Shown one piece after another: positions 10,163-22,249 of a stretch of DNA of 64,000 nucleotides. This stretch comes from Euphorbia lathyris. Lineage: Eukaryota > Streptophyta > Magnoliopsida > Malpighiales > Euphorbiaceae. Where the stretch lies: positions 89,596,104 to 89,660,103 of the forward strand of contig NC_088910.1 in the NCBI RefSeq assembly GCF_963576675.1, read 5' to 3'. Every line of letters begins with the position of its first letter. Position 1 is the first letter of the stretch. The translations under genes and the position numbers were made by a program. The notes below the pieces were generated by a model. The model was given only the letters and a program-made list of their open reading frames with translations, had not been told where the DNA came from and ran no database searches.

Positions 10163-12799
10163 ATACCATAAACCTGCATTAACTGAGCTCTGTAAATATC
10201 TAAAAATTCTTTTCACAGGTATATAGTGAGATTCTCTAGGGTCAACTTGATATCTTGCGTAATAGCATACTGAGTACTGAATATCAGGCCTACTAGCAGT
10301 TAGATAAAGTAGAGAGCTAATCATACCTCGATACAACTTGATATCTACTGACTTACCTTTCTCATCAGCGCAAAGCACAGTGTCAGTACCCATTGGGGTA
10401 GATATGGGCTTACATTCTTCCATATCGAATTTCTTCAATATTTCTTTGGCATACTTAGACTGACTAATGAAGATGTCGTTCTTCCCTTGCTTAATTTGAA
10501 GTCCAAGGAAGAAGTTGAGTTCTCCCATCATTGACATCTCGAACTCAGTTTGCATCTGTTTACTAAATTCTTTGCACATTGATTCATTAGTAGCACCAAA
10601 GATAATATCATCTACGTAAATTTGTGCCAACAGGGTATCTTTACCTTTTTTCTTAATGAATAAGGTTGTGTTAGCTTTACCTCTGACATAGTTCCTGGTC
10701 AGCAGGAAACTGGTCAACCTTTCGTACCAAGCACGTGGTGCTTGTTTTAGGCCATACAGAGCCTTCTTGAGTTTATAAACATGGTTTGGAAATTTTGGAT
10801 CTTCAAACCCTAGAGGCTGACTAACATATACCTCTTCGTTTATAAATCCATTAAGAAATGCACTATTGACATCCATTTGATATAGTTTGAAGTTCATGAA
10901 ACTAGCATATGCACATAATATTCGAATAGCCTCTAACCTAGCAACGGGAGCAAAGGTCTCACCGTAGTCAATGCCTTCTTGCTGACTATAGCCTTGAGCT
11001 ACAAGTCGGGCTTTGTTCCTGACTACATTGCCTTGCTCGTCTAGCTTATTTCTAAAGACCCACTTAGTTCCTATGGTCTTTTGATTCCTAGGTTTTGGTA
11101 CTAAATCCCATACCTCATTTCTCTTGAATTGATCAAACTCTTCTTGCATAGCATTGATCCAGAATTCGTCATGCTCAGCATCGATGAAGTTCTTTGGTTC
11201 ATGGACTGAGACGAACGCAACGTTGCTAAGATATCTCCTGAGCTGATTTCTTATCATCAGGTTGTTTTCAGCAGCATCAAGGATGGACTTCTCCGAATGT
11301 CCTTTTGGGATTTTGATTTCTTTGGGTAATGTTGAGTTGTCAGGAGCAGGTGTTTCAACAATCTCTGTAGTTTTAGATTGGTCAGCAAAGGTAATTTCAG
11401 GTTCGTTTTTACCTTTGGTCAGCCCGTGTGGTAATGACACAGCGGCTCCATTTTGGTCAGCGGAAGCTGAGCCAGGGTCATCTTCGACAGACTGACTTGA
11501 TTTACCTGTAGGGTTAGTTTCATCGAACTCGATATGGACATACTCTTCTACGACTTGAGTTCGTTTATTGAATGCCATATATGCTTTACTGTTAGTTGAG
11601 TACCCTAGAAAGATTGCTTCGTCAGCTTTAGAATCAAATTTGACAAGGTTGTCTTTCGTATTGAGTATGAAGCATTTACAACCAAAAGCACGAAAGTATC
11701 CAATGTTGGGCTTTCGTCCTTTCCAAAGTTCATAGGGGGTTTTCTTAAGAATAGGTCTAACTAAAGCCCCATTGAGTATATAGCATGCTGTGTTGACAGC
11801 TTCACCCCAGAAATACTTTGGAAGCCTATTCTCACTCAGCATTGTCCTAGTTATTTCAACTAATGTTCTGTTCTTCCTCTCAACTACCCCATTTTGTTGA
11901 GGAGTTCTAGGAGCAGAAAAGTTATGGTCAATGCCGCTGACTTCACAGAATTCATCAAACTGTTGGTTTTTGAATTCTCCGCCATTATCACTAAGGATGT
12001 GAGCTAATTTTAAATCTTTGTCATTTTCAAGTTTTCTGATCAGTGTTGAAAACGTCTCAAAAGCTTCATCCTTGCTACTCAGCAAGATGACCTAAGTGTA
12101 CCGAGAGAAATCGTCTACAATGACTAAGGAAAATTTCTTACCGCCCGAGCTGAGTGGTTGGATAGGTCCGAAGAGATCCAAGTGTAGTAATTCCAATGGA
12201 CGCTTGGTTGAGACAATATTTTTACTTTGAAAAGACGTTTTGGTTTGTTTACCTTGCTGACAAGCATTGCATAATTGATCTTTCTCAAATCTAAGTTTGG
12301 GCAAACCCTCAACTAATTGCTTTCTTGCTAATTTGGCAAGGAGGTCCATGCTTACATGACCAAGTCTCCTATGCCATAGCCAGGAATTATCTTCCTTTGA
12401 TACTAAGCATATGTTTTTCGAAAAATTCTTTTCTAAACTCAACATGTAAACATTGTCCACACGAGGGGCAGTTAAAATCAAATCGTTTGTTTTTCCCTCG
12501 AGTATCCGACACTCAATGGCATCAAATACAACCTTTCTACCGCTGTTACACAGCTGAGCTATGCTCAGTAGGTTATATTTGAGACCCCTGACTAAGGAGA
12601 CTGACTCAATAGTAGGGTTTCCTCCGATAGTACCTGAACCAACTATCTTACCCTTTTTGTTATCTCTAAACCTTACACTTCCACCTCGTTTACACTCAAG
12701 TGTGATGAATTGAGTTTCATCACCAGTCATATGCCTCGAGCATGCGCTGTCAATATACCAAAGCTTTGACTTTTCCGCGCACCTCAGGCTCACCTGCAT
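10163..12799 (-). pseudogene. Sirevirus A pol: protease, integrase, reverse transcriptase, start of RNase H
   Basis: Minus strand. The protease motif WYIDSACSRHMTG lies near 12750. The pre-integrase zinc finger (LWHRRLGH...CNACQQGK) is at about 12370-12250. The integrase core starts with HLDLFGP near 12180 and continues with NGGEF and the [10 protein letters not shown] segment near 11880. Reverse transcriptase has [11 protein letters not shown] and the catalytic YVDD at about 10610. RNase H begins with [10 protein letters not shown] and is cut at 10162 by the solo LTR. An amber stop at 12092-12094 falls in integrase where a Trp is expected (SRYT then stop). The rest is in one frame, so decay is modest. 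Confidence 0.92.
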
Positions 12800-12805
12800 T
12801 TTAAA

Positions 12806-14613
12806 CTATTCATCTTTAGGTACCCAATTCTTTTTGGGTCCTCGTTGGTTAGCATGAACAGGTGGTGCATCATATTTTATTTTGTAACGGCATACATTTA
12901 TGGTGTGGCCAGCTTTACCACAGAAGTCACAATAAGCTACCCTTTGAGGGTGATTTTGTTTTTGGTCAGCACGATTGTGCTGATCATGCCAGCATACCTT
13001 AGTGGTATGGCCTTTCTTTCCGCAGAGGTCGCATTGGACATTCCGCCGAGTATACCAACACACATCTATTGTGTGTCCTCTTTTTCCACAACAGTCACAC
13101 TGACTGTTCTGCTGAGTGTACCATCCATCCTGACCATTACCATGATACTCAGCATTGGGATGGAACCTTTTCTTAGCCGATGTACTCAACTGGTTCTGTA
13201 TAGTTGTGATGTCCTTTCTCAGCTTCTTAGAATCTGATTGGACTTCAGAGACAAATCTATGCATTATTTTTAAATTTTCATCTTACCTAGTGTTGTCCTG
13301 AAGGAGATATCGGATGTCACTCAGTTTGACCTCCTCAATCTCATCACATCGCCTGCTGAGGCCTTTATTTTCTTGTTACACTTTTTGGTCAGTGTATACA
13401 GATCACTCAGGGCGTTAACCATTTCATTTCTAAGCAAGAGAAGAGATGTTACCTCATTGGAGTGTTCCTCTTGGTCAGACTCATTTGAGAGGCCAGCTTG
13501 CTCAAATCGGCATTGGTCAGCAGCTTCATCGGACATAAAACATATGTTTGCTGACTCCGTGGCATCAGCTTCTGATGAGGTTGACTCATCACTGTCACTC
13601 CATGTTGCCACCATTGCTTTTCTGCTACCTTTCTTTTCTTTCTTCAAAGTGGGACAACTTGATTTAATATGCCTAGTTTGATGACATTCAAAGCGTGTGA
13701 CAGGCTTCGAGCTGTCCTTTTTGTATCTGCTGTCGCTGGGCTTAACTTTGTATTTATCGCTTCTTTTGAATGACCTTTTGATGTTCTTGTCGTTCTTTCT
13801 GAACAGCTTCTTCATCTTTCTTGTGGACATGGCCATCTCCTCATCATCTGATGGGTCAGCTTCTGTTGAGTCAGCTTTCATGACAAGAGATTTTTGCTTC
13901 TTGTCCTCTGACTTTTCCTTAGCTTCAAAGTTCTTCATTGATATTTCGTGGGTCAGCAGAGATCCGATCAGCTCATCGTATTTGTATATGGTCAAGTCCT
14001 GAGCCTCTTCCACAGTTGTCTTCTTAGCTTGCAAGCTCTTGGGTAGACTTCTCAAGATTTTCTGTACCTGCTCTTCTTTTGTGAAGTTCTTGCCGAGTCT
14101 TTTCAGCTCATTTATGATGTTGGTGAATCTTGCGTTCATTTCAGAGATGTCTTCATTGTCATTCATCTCGAACAGCTCGTATAGTCTCATGTGTTGGTTC
14201 ACCTTTCACTCCTTGACCTTGCTGGTACCTTCATAGGTCACTTCCAGCTTCTTCCATATTTCATATGCTGACTCACAACCTGAAATTTTGTTGTACTCTG
14301 CAGCATCTAACGCACAGTGAAGCATATTGATAACCGAAGCATTATTTTGCAGTTTTCTAAGGTCATCCTCTGACCACTCAGTTTCACTCTTAACAACTTT
14401 CTCGTTGTCTACCGTTTTGTAAGGCACATATGGGCCTTGAACTATTGCAAGCCACGCACTCATGTTTGTAGCCTGAATAAAGTTCTTCATCTTGTTCTTC
14501 CAAAATGTATAATTTGATCCGAAGAACAAGGGAGGCCGACTAATAGATAGTCCCTCAGGGAGTATCTGTGTTGTTTGATTTCCAGGAAGGAAACGAGTGC
14601 TGTTCTCAGCCAT
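12806..14613 (-). pseudogene. Sirevirus A gag
   Basis: Starts at 14613 (MAENSTRFLPG) and has the UBN2-type gag core (FWKNKMKNFI, YEIWKKLEVTYEG). An in-frame TGA lies at 14206-14208 where a Ser codon is expected. The second part (14202-13321) ends with one zinc knuckle near 13690 whose first Cys is replaced by Arg (RFEC-HQTRH-IKSSC). After a frame change near 13320, the last part (13264-12806) carries three further CX2CX4HX4C knuckles (CDCCGKRGHTIDVC, CDLCGKKGHTTKVC, CDFCGKAGHTINVC). Several knuckles in gag are usual for Sireviruses. Gag packages the RNA in virus-like particles. Confidence 0.9.
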
Positions 14614-14663
14614 TTACAGGGATCAGCTCAAGATAGTTTTATCTTTGAGTAGTGAGCTACTGT

Positions 14664-14675
14664 GCTCTGATACCA
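14664..14675 (-). other. Primer-binding site of Sirevirus A
   Basis: Minus strand TGGTATCAGAGC, complementary to the 3' end of initiator tRNA-Met, two bases from the LTR end. Confidence 0.9.
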
Positions 14676-14677
14676 CT

Positions 14678-16073
14678 TGTTGGTCCCGTGTAATTAGTTC
14701 CAAAGGGGGGGTTAGGAACTAATGTAACTTTTTCGCTTAATTATGCTGACTTAGTTTAATTCTTTAAATTACTTTACTCAGTTTTGGTCAGCAAGGCCGA
14801 GCGAGATGTAAGACATCTTTAGTTAGAGGCTGGCAAGAACTGTTTCACTTGTGAGCTGGAAATTTAACACTTAAGATCAGCTTCCAACTCAGCACTCTGA
14901 TTACTCAGTGTCAGCTTATACAATTTATATCCTGAGTAATTTAAGCAAGCAACACATACATATATATTGAGAGAAAGAGTTAGAAATTACTCAGTAGACT
15001 TATCCTGGTTCGGCCTCACCGCTTATGTCCAGTCCCCAGAATCCTTCCGGGCTTTTTCAATCCACTACTGAGCTCTTTAAAGGTAGAGCACAAACTGTTT
15101 ACAACCAGTTGAGTATGCAAGAGTACCTTCCTCTATTCGTCTACTCAACCCTACTAAGTGTTATACCAAACACTCAGATTTTCTCTACCGTTGAGTACAA
15201 AAACCGAGTACTTAGCACCACTCTCTTTATCTTTACAATTGATACAGATTTGTTCTTTCTAGATGAAGAACACTTTAGATGAATACAGATTCAATCTAGA
15301 CTTTTACACAGAAATAGGATTTGGGTGTAAGTATTTGCTTTTTCTTGTTTGTATGTGCTTGTATGTATGCTTTTCTCTTTTGTACTTCGGCAAAGGATCC
15401 AAGAGATGAACTTGTCCTTTTATAGTGAATTTTGAGGCTTCAATCATTTGAATTCGGATGTATCCGTTGAATTCAAACGGTCTTCTTGCGTCATTCATTG
15501 GTCAGCATACAGTCTTACAGGCCAATCATGTCGTCTGAATTTAGTAGGCGCCAGGCTTGTCTTCTTCCGCCAGGTTTCATCTTCTAGTGCCAGTTTCGTC
15601 TTTTAGCCAAAGGCCAGTTGACCCATGCGTCTCAAAAATGTCTCATTGCGTAATTCCAAAGCTTCTGTATTGGCGCAGACTCATGTCGGATCTTGTCTTT
15701 TAGTGAACGGATCATTGGCGCTGTCCTGATGAACACTCAGCTTGACTCAAAGGACGTTGCCTTCGATCTTCATCTTTGGCTAGACTGAGTCACGTTCTAC
15801 TCAGCTTTTTCGTCCAGCTTTTGTCTTCAAGCGTTTGTTCTGAAGAAGACTTTTCTTCTATTATGCTGAGTCGTGTTCTACTCAGCTTCTTTAGCATATG
15901 CTGACTTCGTCCTGTCTTTAATTTTTATTTATGTTCTTATTTATAATTATACTCAACATTGAACAAACACATTAGTACAATTAAATCAAAGCACATAAAT
16001 TTAATTCTCTTAATCATGGGATTAACTTAAATAATTTTTTCAAATCAAAATCATGTGGAAAGGTGTTTCAACA
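14678..16073 (-). mobile_element. 5' LTR of Sirevirus A
   Basis: Minus strand starts TGTTGAAACACC and ends CCAACA, 1396 bp. A TATAAAAGG box lies near 15415-15424. Right of it at 16074 is LINE coding sequence on the same strand, so A was inserted into a LINE relic. The other LTR of A lies outside the window because the 3' end of A is displaced by element B. Confidence 0.88.
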
Positions 16074-16510
16074 TAACATATGCGAGCTTATCAATGCGAT
16101 TTATTTTCTTCTGAATATTTACACAAGCATAAAAGTATTTTGTATTTAAATCACCTACTGATAGCCAGTATTTCTTAGCCAGTTGCTGCCAGTATGTATC
16201 TTCAACCTCCAACCAGTAATTCAAGTTTCTTTTTGTTGCCAAGAACCGGTTTACCAAAGACATGTCTTCTTTATCCGACAGTCGTGTTAGAATGTCATTA
16301 CACTGTTTGATCTGCCTCGTGAATTGTGCTTTCACATTCCACCCACATTGTTCCATGGATGCTGAGCATACTAATAGTTTCAAAAGAAGCGGTCTATTTC
16401 TCCTCTCTGACCAGCGCTGCTGTACAAAATCAGCAAACCCTTCCTCCTTCAACCAGGCCATTTCGAACCGAAACCTTGTTAATGTATCCCCTATTCCTAA
16501 GATTGTAATC
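16074..16510 (-). pseudogene. LINE ORF2 fragment (between endonuclease and reverse transcriptase)
   Basis: The minus strand encodes RFEMAWLKEEGF and then AKKYWLSVGDLNTKYFY, typical of the linker before reverse transcriptase in plant L1-like LINEs. It is open for about 140 codons and is cut at 16073 by the LTR of Sirevirus A. Confidence 0.75.
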
Positions 16511-17575
16511 TGATTATTATTAATAAAGTGGTATTAATCGTTCATTTACATTTTAGCATGTGCAATGTATTATTTGAAAGAGTTTCCGAGTATAGTGATC
16601 TACACATATTTGGAGGGTTGAGGACACGGACAAGTGAAACCATGTGGCAACAAAATACTATACTAAAGCGTCTATAGTCTGTTGTCCTTATGGGAACAAT
16701 AATAAACCAAAGACTAGTATGTGCCTTGGTAGTGATGGTGTTTCACCGGTCACAAACATGGAGTGTCGAACCAATGGCATATGAGCTTACAAGGTGGTAA
16801 GCACTGGACCGATCTGCTATGAGAATATCACATGGCCGAATGTCATAGATGGTTCTGATGTAACGCTTATAGTGGATTTCCTTATACGTGAAATCACTAT
16901 GATACTTAGATGAGATATAACATACTTTGTTATCGCCTAACAGGCCAGTAATTTGGTGCCAAGTATGGGTTTGCTAGGTATGTTCTGAATCATACTGAGG
17001 GACCATGAGTAGAGTGAATGAATTACTACTAACTTAATTGAGAGAGGACAACACATACCACTTGATATAGGTGACACTGAGAAGTGTACGGCCGTATCCA
17101 AATGAGACAGTTTGGTAACTGTTCATTTGAAGCTTATCAGTTCACTAGGGGATCAAAAAACATATTAGCACTTAGTAAGGTTGACGAGGACCATTCCTCA
17201 TCCTAATCAAATATCTGTTAGTAAAGGAATTTTATAAAGTTACTATTAGGTACTCACAACCATACGAGTTTCACTATTCAATGTGGATGATCTAAATGAC
17301 TTGCTAGAGTGCATTTAGATTTATGGGACGAAAGATGGAATCGGTCCCATTACTAGTTTTGAATAGACCTACATGATCGAATACTAAAAAAACAGAACGA
17401 ATCATTTTGGAAAAATTTAGAAGTAAATACAATAGTTATGTTTATTCCGAATATTAATATGTGCAATAAGGTTGTGACTGATTTAATTGGATTAAAGTCA
17501 GACTAAACCCATTCCAGTCGGATTGGATTAAAGGTCCATATAATTAAAGTAGATATTAATTTATATAAATTAATT
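16511..17575. other. Non-coding DNA, unclassified
   Basis: No ORF of note, no clear terminal repeats and no RNA gene. Composition is less AT-rich than the intergenic DNA near 43 kb, and the style recalls a decayed copia LTR, but I could not find paired ends. The last 50 bp hold the candidate left target duplication of the next LINE. Confidence 0.4.
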
Positions 17576-17639
17576 TTAGCAGATATAAAAATATATGTGT
17601 AAGATTAATTTAGATGATGTGAATTAGTTTTATAATAAC

Positions 17640-18278
17640 CAAAAGCACTGGGTATATGTGGATTATGAGCATTTACCGGCGATCTGCGGAACTTGCTCTG
17701 CTATTGGCCATACCTCGGCATCCTGTAGACGGAATGCCTCACGTCCGCAGTATCAACAAAAGAAGACACAAAAGGCAACTGTTAATGTGCAGCAGGACGA
17801 GCAGGGCCGTAATTTCCCTTTGCAAGCCGATAAAGGGAGTTTGGAGGCATTTAATGACGCCGATAAGGGGAATTTGGAGACAGTCAACGAAATGGAGATT
17901 GAGGGGGAACAGATAACGGAACAAATACAGAATGATGCTTCCGGGAATGAGGAGGAGCCGGCTAATCCATTGCAAATGATAATACATCAGCCTGCTACGG
18001 GTATTGAAGAGAAAGGAAAGCAGGATGAAACAAAAAAATGGGGAGAATACAGTGAAGAGGAACAATCGAATTCTGAGGAAGGGGATTTTCAAGCTACGGA
18101 ATACAGACTAAGGAAAACAACGTCGAGCAAGGACGCTGTTGTCTGCAGTTCAGGTATTCTTGGTTCCGGAACCTCTGAATGGATCACCACCCGGAAAAAA
18201 CACAAGCCAAAAACCGCTGGTATATCTTCTAATTCCCGCTCTAAAGTGCGGATTAGACCTCCAATCCGTTTTATATGA
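17640..18278 (+). pseudogene. LINE 1 ORF1 (gag-like), C-terminal part
   Basis: Encodes the zinc knuckle segment VDYEHLPAICGTCSAIGH ending in Cys (CX2CX4HX4C), then an acidic, Glu/Gln-rich tail of about 170 residues ending in IRPPIRFI. The N-terminal RNA-binding half is missing because of 5' truncation. The stop TGA at 18276-18278 overlaps the ATG of ORF2 (18275-18277) as ATGA. Confidence 0.8.
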
Positions 18279-20039
18279 TAGTTTTGTACTGGAATTGTCG
18301 CGGGATCAGCAACCGCAAGACTCATAGGGCTTTAAAGCTCATTTGCAATGTTAATCGCCCTGATCTGGTTTGCCTTTCTGAACCTATGGTGACCTTCGAT
18401 AGGATCCCTCTCTTTTTTGGCACTCTCTTGGTTTAGAGCTAATTTGCAGTAATTCGGTTAGTTCTATTTGGGTTTTTTGTCGCACAGGCTATCTCAGTCG
18501 TTACACAGTTATTACAGAGCACGAGCAACATATTACAATCAGTTCCTTGGGCACTCATTCTTTTCAACTTTCCTTTGTTTACGGCAGCAATTTCTTTGGC
18601 AGACGCCGTTTCCTTTGGACTTCCATTGGTAACATCAACGCTTGCAGTAAGAAAGTGGTAATGGGGATTTTAATGCTCTGACCGGGGCTCATGAGAAAAT
18701 AGGCAGGGCTCCGTCTGAAGTGAGTTGCAGAGATGATAACTAGTGGAGAATTTCCGATTGTCTTCCGTCCCTGTGGGGGCGTCGTTGGGTTCGACGGGGG
18801 GAAGCTCCGATGCCAAAGTCAGTAAGGAAGAACAAGAGAGCAAACTGAATTGACAAAGGGTAAGTAAAAGTGTACCTTGATAGCCTAGGGATGTAGGCTA
18901 TATATAGCTAGGAAGTCGTAAGCTTCAGCAACTAGAAGGTCTCCATTAATGCTCCATTAATGGCGATTACTAGTTACCTTTAAGCTGGCGGTTACTGGTT
19001 ACCTTTAACCTGGCGGTTAGCTAATTGATAGCTCATTAATGGTCTTTATGGCCGAGTCGGCGGTTAGCCGTTACTATGATGAATCAGGTGAAAGAGGAGA
19101 TTCGCCTCATAGGTTCGCCAGCGGATCTCACTGAGCTGAACCGTGGAGATCCGCCATCCGGTTCTTCTTGCGGCGTTCTCAAGGTGAATATCCCTTTTGG
19201 TCCTTGGGATAATATTCTGTCAGTAAGATGAATATCCCTTTTCGTATTCTTTGATCCGTCAAGGCGTATGTACGCTCTCCTTGAGAGCTATGGCGGGTCT
19301 CCGCTACTCGCTCTCTTCGGGCGTATCTCGTTATGGCGTATCTCGCCATGGTCCACGTGGCGTGGCATAATGCTAGAGACTCCTTTCTTTTCCTCATTAT
19401 TTGCATATTCTCCCTTGCATTAATTATCATTAATTCCACATTAATCATGTATAAATATCTCTTTTAGAAGGAATAATGGTTTGCCATTATTTCTATTAAT
19501 TTTCCCTTATTCCTTATTCAAGAATAATTTGGGTTGTTATCAGAAGCCCCCCCTAAAGGTATAAAAAGCTCTTTAGGGCTGTCTAAATGGTTTTTTATTT
19601 TTCTATCTTGGAGGAAAGTGGACCTGCCCTAGATGGGGGATCATATATAGAAATGATGCGCCTTTTGGGGCTTCCTTATGCAGGATCTTATGAACAAGAT
19701 CCGCCCTATGTGGGATCATATATGGATATGATACGCTTTTAGGGGATTTTGCTTCTTCGTGGATAGGTGGCCAACCGTATCCATTGTTAGCCTTTAGGGG
19801 CTTCTTGAGAGTTATATTTCCTTTAGAAAGGAATAACCTGCCCTTTATGGGACCATTTGTTCCTACCCCATAGGATTATGATTCGCCTTTAGGGACTTAT
19901 TTTCTTCAGTTCTTCCATATTGAGGAGAATGACCCGCCCTTAGGGATCAGTAAGAATGATCAGTCATTTAGGGACTTTTGTGCATTTTGTGGAGGCGAGA
20001 CTTTGTTATTTTTATGATGAAGATGAGGATTCATTACTT

Positions 20040-20813
20040 TGATGAAAACGAGGCTTCATTGATTGGATGAAGACGAGGCTTCATTGATTGGATGAAGACG
20101 AGGCTTCATTGATTGGATGAAGACGAGGCTTCATTGTTTGGAGATGAAGACGAGGCTTCATTATTTGGAGATGAAGAAGAGGCTTCATTATTTGGAGATG
20201 AAGACGAGGCTTCATTACTTGGAGATGAAGACGAGGCTTCATTATTTGGAGATGAAGATGAGGCTTCATTACTTGGAGATGAAGACGAGGCTTCATTAAT
20301 TGGATGAAGACGAGGCTTCATTGATTGGATGAAGACGAGGCTTCATGAATTGGATGAAGACGAGGCTTCATTGTTTGGAGATGAAGACGAGGCTTCATTG
20401 TTTGGAGATGAAGATGAGGCTTCATTGTTTGGAGATGAAGACGAGGCTTCATTGTTTGGAGATGAAGACGAGGCTTCATTATTTGGAGATGAAGACGAGG
20501 CTTCATTACTTGGAGATGAAGACGAGGCTTCATTATTTGGAGATGAAGACGAGGCTTCATTAATTGGATGAAGACGAGGCTTCATTGATTGGATGAAGAC
20601 GAGGCTTCATGAATTGGATGAAGACGAGGCTTCATTGTTTGGAGATGAAGACGAGGCTTCATTGTTTGGATGAAGACGAGGCTTCATTGTTTGGAGATGA
20701 AGACGAGGCTTCATTGTTTGGAGATGAAGACGAGGCTTCATTGTTTGGAGATGAAGACGAGGCTTCATTACTTGGAGATGAAGACGAGGCTTCATTAGTT
20801 GGATGAACCCTTT
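20040..20813. repeat. Minisatellite of 25- and 27-bp units in F1, about 29 copies
   Basis: Units read GATGAAGACGAGGCTTCATT plus either 5 or 7 more bases (GATTG, or GTTTGGA and variants). Each unit has a short inverted repeat ATGAAG/CTTCAT. The order of variants repeats: units 10-19 and 20-29 both begin with the same three 25-bp variants (ending AATTG, GATTG, then CATGAATTG), so there is a higher-order repeat of about 260 bp. It lies 0.5 kb inside the 3' LTR on the element's minus orientation. All six frames are open because of the unit structure; I do not regard them as genes. Confidence 0.95.
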
Positions 20814-21519
20814 GCTTTCCAGAACTATTTTTACTAATGCATTATGTCTTTTAGCAAGTAACTTTTTAGAATCTGGTTTAGGATTTCTCCGATTGTTTAG
20901 GGTAGGTGGCCAGTCGTACCCCAATGTGTGAACCTTTGTGAAGGTTTGAAGTTGTTCTATTCCTTCTAGAGGAAGTAAAGCTGCCTAGGGGATCAACTTG
21001 CTACCTATCTTTGAGGTGAAGCGATCCGCCCGTAGGACTTGTGAACCCTTCTTTGGGAAGGGAGTGAGAGAGTGTAAAGTCCTTGCGTCCAAGGAATGTT
21101 TTAACTCTTTCCCGAATGGTGATCATCTAAAGATGGATCCGCCCATGAGAGTGTTCTCCTATCTTTGAGGAGAAAGTTGAGGGTGTAATGATCTCATGTT
21201 TGAGACGATTTTAACCCGATTTTGATGGTGGTCAATCCTTTTCCTGTCTTTGAGGAGAGAGTTGAGCTCATTTGAAAGCTCCTGAGGGTCTGTGCTTCTT
21301 ATCTTTATGGAAAGGGGATCCGCCCGTGATGGGATCAATTGTCCTATCTTTGAGGTAATTGATCCACCTGTGGAACTTTTCATTCGCCAGCTACTTGGCG
21401 TATATCAGCACTAAAAGCTAGGCAAATGAATATAAGAAGTATGGCGAGAAAGAATAAATTATAAAATATAGGATACTATAACAGTTTAATGCACATATAA
21501 GAATATGTAAAAATACTGA

Positions 21520-22160
21520 TTTTTAGGCCCATGGTTCCGTCTTTTCTGAGCAACTAGAACCGCCTCCTCAATGATGTTTAACTTATGAGTAATCACATCT
21601 GGGCTTACTCCTGTGGGGATCTCATTCTCCTATGTAAATACGCTTTCAGACTCAATGAGAACTTTTTTAACATCCTCTTTGATCTCAAGTTTTAATCCTT
21701 TGGCGATCCGCACTCGCTTTCCATCAGCAATAATGAGTGTTTCTGTGTCGCCCAAAGCTGTAGTGACAAGTTAATATTTCTCACCTTCGTCCTCTTTGGA
21801 TTGTGGGCGGATTGATAGTGACGCCGAGTATAAGTCTCTTTAGCCACCTTTTGGTTCCCGCTAATCATTACTCCTCCTTTGCTGGTGGGAATGTACATTG
21901 TCAGACGACGGATGGAAATTAGGGCTGCAACCTCTGGCCCTTGGTCTGGATAGTGTGACCCGTCACTCCAATGATGTCAACAATGGTTGTTTCTATTTGG
22001 ATCAGATCAACCTTTAGTTTGGCGAATGCACCTTTGGTGATGACATTGCGAGAACTGCCCGTGTCTTTACTCGCTTTATTTTATCTCCCATCCTTGAATC
22101 GCCATTGTTACTACCAATGCATCTGCATGTGGAGAGATTACTGGACATGTTTCTGCAAAA
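21520..22160 (-). pseudogene. F1: gypsy protease and protease-RT linker remnant
   Basis: The minus strand contains SSRNVITKGAFAKLKVDL (protease region), IIGVTGHTIQTKG, then YIPTSKGGVMISGNQKVAKE and later GVSPDVITHKLN. These match the protease-to-RT stretch of Tat/Athila-like gypsy pol, with stops and frame changes. No RT follows; instead the minisatellite does. Confidence 0.65.
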
Positions 22161-22249
22161 GGAGCAATGGAGGGATGTTTTATCCAGAGCGGATATTTTT
22201 TCTTTTTCCACGGGTGGCTGATACACTGGTCCATCTGCTATGACATTAA

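Noticed and set aside
19179..19448. 89-residue ORF repeated at 25442-25711
   Set aside because: It lies within both LTRs of F1, matches no family, and is absent as an ORF from F2.
20113..20307. Acidic repeat protein (EDEASLFGD units) on the plus strand
   Set aside because: All frames are open because of the unit sequence. Unit lengths of 25 and 27 bp break the frame often, and the array is non-coding in F2.
20040..20813. Could be a CRISPR array (direct repeats at regular spacing)
   Set aside because: Repeats abut with only 5-7 variable bases and no unique spacers. The setting is a plant LTR element. It is a minisatellite.
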